Shown here one piece after another: positions 60,974 to 64,000 of a stretch of DNA of 64,000 nt. Positions within the stretch are counted from its first letter, which is position 1. Each line of letters opens with the position of its first letter. The DNA is from CAVREM01 sp963728825. Its GTDB lineage: Bacteria > Acidobacteriota > Vicinamibacteria > Vicinamibacterales > CAVVIG01. The stretch is from positions 868,001-932,000 of the forward strand of contig CAVSLA010000004.1 of NCBI GenBank assembly GCA_963728825.1. Direction: 5' to 3'. Position numbers and translations under genes: made by a program. The notes below the pieces were generated by a model. That model did not search any database and was not told the DNA's origin. It saw only the letters and a program-made list of their open reading frames with translations.

Positions 60974-61003
60974 CGCTAATGCCTACAGTGTAGACATTAG
61001 CGA
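60973..61003. promoter_or_regulatory. Probable PadR operator palindrome
   Basis: A 31-nt palindrome, arms of 15 nt with 14 matches around a central G at 60988; the inner core is CTACAGTGTAG and the outer arms TCGCTAATG / CATTAGCGA. It abuts the padR start codon and contains a TACACT box on the minus strand, so bound PadR would block transcription and initiation. Confidence 0.7.
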
Positions 61004-61093
61004 TTCCTTGTCAAGTGCGGATCGCGGCACCTCGTAAAAGCCCCGTGCCGACGACATCGCGTGCTAGATTGAAGACTTTAAGGAGAAGCCATC

Positions 61094-62323
61094 ATGCTGA
61101 GCCTGGGCTATCGCGCTCCGTTGATGCTGGTCGCCGCAGCAATCGTCGTCTCGACCACGACCGCCTCGGCGCAGCGCGGCGCGCAACCGCCTGCTGGCGG
61201 CTTCCAGCGCCTGCCGTCGCTCGCGTTTCCGGCGGCGCCGCAGGAGTTTGAACAAAGCGGCACCAGATACCGCGTGGTGCCTGTCGTCGCCGGTCTGGCC
61301 AACCCCTGGAGCCTGGCCTTCCTGCCGAACGGCGACATGCTCGTCACCGAGCGTCCTGGCCGCCTGCGCATCGTCCGCAGCGGCGCGCTCGATCCGCAGC
61401 CGATCGCAGGAGTTCCGCAAGTGTGGGCGACAGGGCAGGGCGGACTGCTCGAAGTGCTTCCGCATCCACGGTTCGGCGAAAACCGGTTGCTCTACCTCAC
61501 CTACTCGAAGCCCTGCGCGCAGGGGGCAACGACGGCGCTCTTTCGCGCGCAGTTCGACGGCAAGGCGCTCGTCGACGGCCGCGACCTGTTCGTCGCCGAC
61601 AATTGCAACACCGGCAACCCGCACTTCGGCTCGAAGCTCGCGTTCGGTCGCGACGGCGCGCTCTACATGACGATCGGAGAGCGCGGCGATCGGCAGCGCG
61701 CGCAGAACCTCGCGATCCATGGTGGCAAAGTGCTCCGGCTCACCGAAGACGGCACAGCGCATCCCGACAACCCGTTCGCGGGCAAGGCAGGAGCGAAGCC
61801 CGAGATCTTCACCTACGGCAACCGCAACGCGCAGGGTCTCGCGATCCATCCTGCGACCGGTGCCGTCTGGGCCAATGAACATGGCCCTCAGGGCGGCGAC
61901 GAGCTGAACATTCTCGTCGCGGGTGGAAACTACGGGTGGCCGGTCGCGTCGTACGGACGCGAGTACGGCCCCAACGGCGCACTCATAAGCCAGCACCCGA
62001 CCAAAGAGGGCGTCGAAGAACCCGTTCTCACCTGGCTGCCGTCGATCGGCATCTCCGGCATGATCTTCTACACCGGGGATAAGTTCCCGCAGTGGAAGGG
62101 CCAGATCTTCGCCGGCGGACTCTCAGGACTGGCGCTGCATCGGGTGGCCTTCAGCGAGCAGGGCGGCCTGCTCGGCCGCGAGGCGCTGCTCACCGAGGTG
62201 CGCCAGCGCGTTCGCGACGTGCGTCAGGGTCCGGACGGCAATATCTATGTCGCGGCTGATGCGAATCCGGGGGGCGTCCTGCGCATCGAACCGGCATCCG
62301 GCGCACCCACCGGAGGTGAGTAG
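61094..62323 (+). CDS. PQQ-dependent sugar dehydrogenase (aldose/YliI type), exported
   Basis: A 409-residue six-bladed quinoprotein with a signal peptide (to about ASAQR). Motifs are GLANPWSLAFLPNGDMLVTERPGRLRIV, QGGLLEVLPHPRF, GSKLAFGRDGALYMTIGERGDR, YGNRNAQGLAIHPATGAVWANEHGPQGGDELN and GISGMIFYTGDKFP; the QGGLL, RNAQG and EHGPQGGDE blocks contain the PQQ and calcium contacts, so activity is likely. AGGAG lies upstream of the ATG. Substrate not predictable. A related lipoprotein is at 16503. Confidence 0.9.
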   Translation: MLSLGYRAPLMLVAAAIVVSTTTASAQRGAQPPAGGFQRLPSLAFPAAPQEFEQSGTRYRVVPVVAGLANPWSLAFLPNGDMLVTERPGRLRIVRSGALDPQPIAGVPQVWATGQGGLLEVLPHPRFGENRLLYLTYSKPCAQGATTALFRAQFDGKALVDGRDLFVADNCNTGNPHFGSKLAFGRDGALYMTIGERGDRQRAQNLAIHGGKVLRLTEDGTAHPDNPFAGKAGAKPEIFTYGNRNAQGLAIHPATGAVWANEHGPQGGDELNILVAGGNYGWPVASYGREYGPNGALISQHPTKEGVEEPVLTWLPSIGISGMIFYTGDKFPQWKGQIFAGGLSGLALHRVAFSEQGGLLGREALLTEVRQRVRDVRQGPDGNIYVAADANPGGVLRIEPASGAPTGGE

Positions 62324-62342
62324 AGTAGATACTGCCAACGAG

Positions 62343-63422
62343 ATGAGTCTCTTCGAGCCCTTTACCCTCACGAGCGGACACACGCTGAAGAATCGCTTCA
62401 TGCTGGCGCCGCTCACCAATATGCAAAGCCGTCCCGATGGGCGGCTGGGCGACGACGAATACCGGTGGCTGTGCAGGCGCGCGGCGGGAGGCTTCGGCCT
62501 CACCATGACATGTGCCACCTACGTCCAGAAGGACGGCATCGGCTTTGGTGGTCAGCTCGGTATCTACGCGAACGACCATGTCGAAGGCCTTAGCCGCCTT
62601 GCCACCGGCCTGAAGCGTTACGAAACGCACGCGGTCGTTCAGCTCTATCACGGGGGAATGCGCTCGCCGCGTGCGTTGATCTCCCGCCCTCCGCAGTGTC
62701 CATCGGACGATGCGGAGACCGGCGCACGCGCGATGACGACGGCCGAGATCGAGGCGGCGATCGAGGATTTCATTCAGGCCGCACGGCGCGCCCAGCGTGC
62801 TGGCTTCGACGGCGTCGAGATCCACGGCGCCCACGGTTATCTCGTCTGTCAGTTTCTCAGCCCAGACATCAATCGCCGTGACGACGACTATGGCGGCTCG
62901 CTCGAGGGCCGGTCGCGGTTCCTGTTCGACATCGTCGAGGGCGTGCGCGCCGCGTGCGGGTCGCAATTCAGTCTCGGTGTTCGCCTTTCCCCCGAGCGCT
63001 TCGGAATGCGTCTCGACGAAGTGCGCACCGTGGCTCGGCGCCTGATTGACGAGGGTCGTATCGATTACCTGGACCTGTCGCTATGGGACGTCTTCAAAGA
63101 GCCCACCGACGAAGCGTTCAAGGGACGGGGTCTGCTGTCTTACTTCACGGAGCTGGAGCGCGGCCGTGTCCGCCTCGGGGCAGCCGGCAAGATCACGACG
63201 GGAGAGGCTGCCGCCCGTGCGCTCGCCTCCGGCCTCGACTTCGTCGTCATTGGCCGGGCCGCCATCCTGCATCACGATTTTCCGGGTCGCATCATGGCCG
63301 ATCCGGCGTTCGAACCAGTCGCCCTCCCGGTCAGCGCCGAACACCTGCGCGCCGAAGGCCTGGGCGAGCCGTTCATCGGTTACATGCGGACCTGGAAGGG
63401 TTTCGTGGAGACGTCTGCGTAG
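62343..63422 (+). CDS. NADH:flavin oxidoreductase, old-yellow-enzyme family
   Basis: A 359-residue FMN TIM-barrel reductase. The ATG at 62343 matches the usual N-terminus (MSLFEPFTLTSGHTLKNRFMLAPLTNMQ). FMN and catalytic motifs are AVVQLYHGGM, GVEIHGAHGYLVCQFLSPDINRRDDDYGGSLEGRSRF, and DFVVIGRAAILHH. It reduces activated alkenes or nitro groups in the family. It starts 19 nt after the PQQ dehydrogenase stop. Confidence 0.92.
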   Translation: MSLFEPFTLTSGHTLKNRFMLAPLTNMQSRPDGRLGDDEYRWLCRRAAGGFGLTMTCATYVQKDGIGFGGQLGIYANDHVEGLSRLATGLKRYETHAVVQLYHGGMRSPRALISRPPQCPSDDAETGARAMTTAEIEAAIEDFIQAARRAQRAGFDGVEIHGAHGYLVCQFLSPDINRRDDDYGGSLEGRSRFLFDIVEGVRAACGSQFSLGVRLSPERFGMRLDEVRTVARRLIDEGRIDYLDLSLWDVFKEPTDEAFKGRGLLSYFTELERGRVRLGAAGKITTGEAAARALASGLDFVVIGRAAILHHDFPGRIMADPAFEPVALPVSAEHLRAEGLGEPFIGYMRTWKGFVETSA

Positions 63423-63456
63423 GTCGGTCAGCGCTGGTTTCAGAAAGGAAGCACCG

Positions 63457-64000
63457 ATGAGGGTTAGTGCCGCTCTTGCCTGTGTGGTCGCGTGCGTCGT
63501 CGCTTCGTCGGCCATCCCGCGCGGTCAACAGACTCCCACTCCCGAGCCGGCAACGCCGCTGCCGTGGGCGTATCCACTCAATCCTCCCGCTGCCGGTCGT
63601 GGCGCGCCACCACCGCAGCCAGACCCGGCACCGAGGCGCGTGCCCGGCAGCAGCGTCGAACTCACTCAGGCACAGCTCCGCGACCTGTTCAACGTGCCGG
63701 ACTGGCATCCCGACAATCACCCGACGATGCCGGACATCGTCGCGCATGGACGACGGCCCGACGTGAGGGCGTGCGGCTACTGTCACCTGCCGAACGGGCA
63801 GGGACGCCCGGAGAATTCAAGCCTCGCTGGTCTTCCCCCGGCGTACATCGAACAGCAGATGGAGGACTTCAGGGCCGGTCGTCGCAAGAGCTCGGAGCCG
63901 CGGATGGGACCACCCGCGTTGATGGTCACGATCGGCAAGGCGGCCACGGCGGAAGAATCGGCGGTCGCGGCCGCGTACTTCGGCTCGTTTCCATACAAGA
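63457..64000 (+). CDS. c-type cytochrome, N-terminal part
   Basis: The gene runs off the window end; 181 residues are visible. A signal peptide (MRVSAALACVVACVVASS) is followed by a Pro-rich linker, and a haem site VRACGYCHLPNGQGRPENS (CxxCH) lies near residue 110. PAYIEQQMEDFRAGRRK and PRMGPPALMV resemble class I cytochromes c, and the latter Met is a candidate distal ligand. AGAAAGGAAG precedes the ATG. It follows the oxidoreductase by 34 nt and might accept electrons from the nearby PQQ enzyme. Confidence 0.85.
   Translation, partial: MRVSAALACVVACVVASSAIPRGQQTPTPEPATPLPWAYPLNPPAAGRGAPPPQPDPAPRRVPGSSVELTQAQLRDLFNVPDWHPDNHPTMPDIVAHGRRPDVRACGYCHLPNGQGRPENSSLAGLPPAYIEQQMEDFRAGRRKSSEPRMGPPALMVTIGKAATAEESAVAAAYFGSFPYK

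Noticed and set aside
1..64000. Prophage, insertion sequence or integrated element
   Set aside because: No transposase, integrase, phage structural gene, tRNA-linked duplication or obvious composition shift was seen.

Overview
The window reads as chromosomal DNA from a high-GC Gram-negative soil bacterium, most likely an acidobacterium of the Vicinamibacteria type. This is inferred from gene content: an orphan MacB/FtsX permease of the acidobacterial (ADOP) type, a PadR plus permease-prefix pair, a DUF5916 outer-membrane protein, two DUF4159 proteins, and five copies of an exported family opening with a PDGxPDLQGxW motif. No rRNA, tRNA, transposase, integrase, phage gene or CRISPR array was seen. 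Most products carry Sec, Tat or lipoprotein signals, so the window mainly encodes envelope and periplasmic functions.

Layout. 1-7.1 kb: 3' end of rsmE, a DUF5916 protein, then gamma-glutamyltranspeptidase, alpha/beta hydrolase and polysaccharide deacetylase. 7.2-12.7 kb: a complete respiratory formate dehydrogenase operon (fdnG-fdnH-fdnI-fdhE) whose catalytic subunit is split by an in-frame TGA that is almost certainly selenocysteine, with a SECIS hairpin 11 nt downstream. 12.8-18.4 kb: ADOP permease, CsgG-like protein, PQQ sugar dehydrogenase-like lipoprotein, DUF4920 protein. 18.5-25.7 kb: a MoCo-sulfurase-like PLP enzyme, an exported FMN-binding protein facing its likely flavin transferase ApbE, and a 1359-residue subtilase with seven CARDB repeats translationally coupled to apbE. 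26.1-30.5 kb: three tandem PDG-family genes and a DUF4159 gene; two of these four carry +1 frameshifts. 30.6-38.9 kb: methyltransferase, cytochrome b561, FAD oxidase, cupin, another PDG gene, an exported HpcH/HpaI aldolase, a DnaJ protein, a propeller lipoprotein and peptidase E. 38.8-48.8 kb: c-di-GMP enzymes (HD-GYP and GGDEF, coupled), a PQQ dehydrogenase divergent from two DUF6644-like membrane proteins, a fifth PDG gene, a SLATT-like 2TM protein, several unknowns and a REC-PilZ regulator. 48.9-64 kb: ADP-ribosylglycohydrolase, MBL hydrolase with DUF4159, CsbD and BON stress proteins, rhomboid protease, M8-like metalloprotease, TIM-barrel protein, a PQQ-like propeller membrane protein, small envelope proteins, PadR with its probable operator, a second PQQ sugar dehydrogenase, an old-yellow-enzyme relative and the start of a c-type cytochrome.

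Two non-coding layers stand out. First, at least eleven short hairpins with a GTAGG/CCTAC foot (REP-like elements) lie between genes. Second, six arrays of 7-, 8- or 11-nt tandem repeats each begin at or within about 10 nt of a stop codon, and in three of them the stop codon is itself part of a repeat unit. Several genes also have a TANNNT-like -10 box only 6-9 nt before the start codon, which suggests leaderless transcripts. The main physiological theme is periplasmic redox chemistry: Sec-formate dehydrogenase, three PQQ-type proteins, covalent flavinylation, cytochromes b and c.
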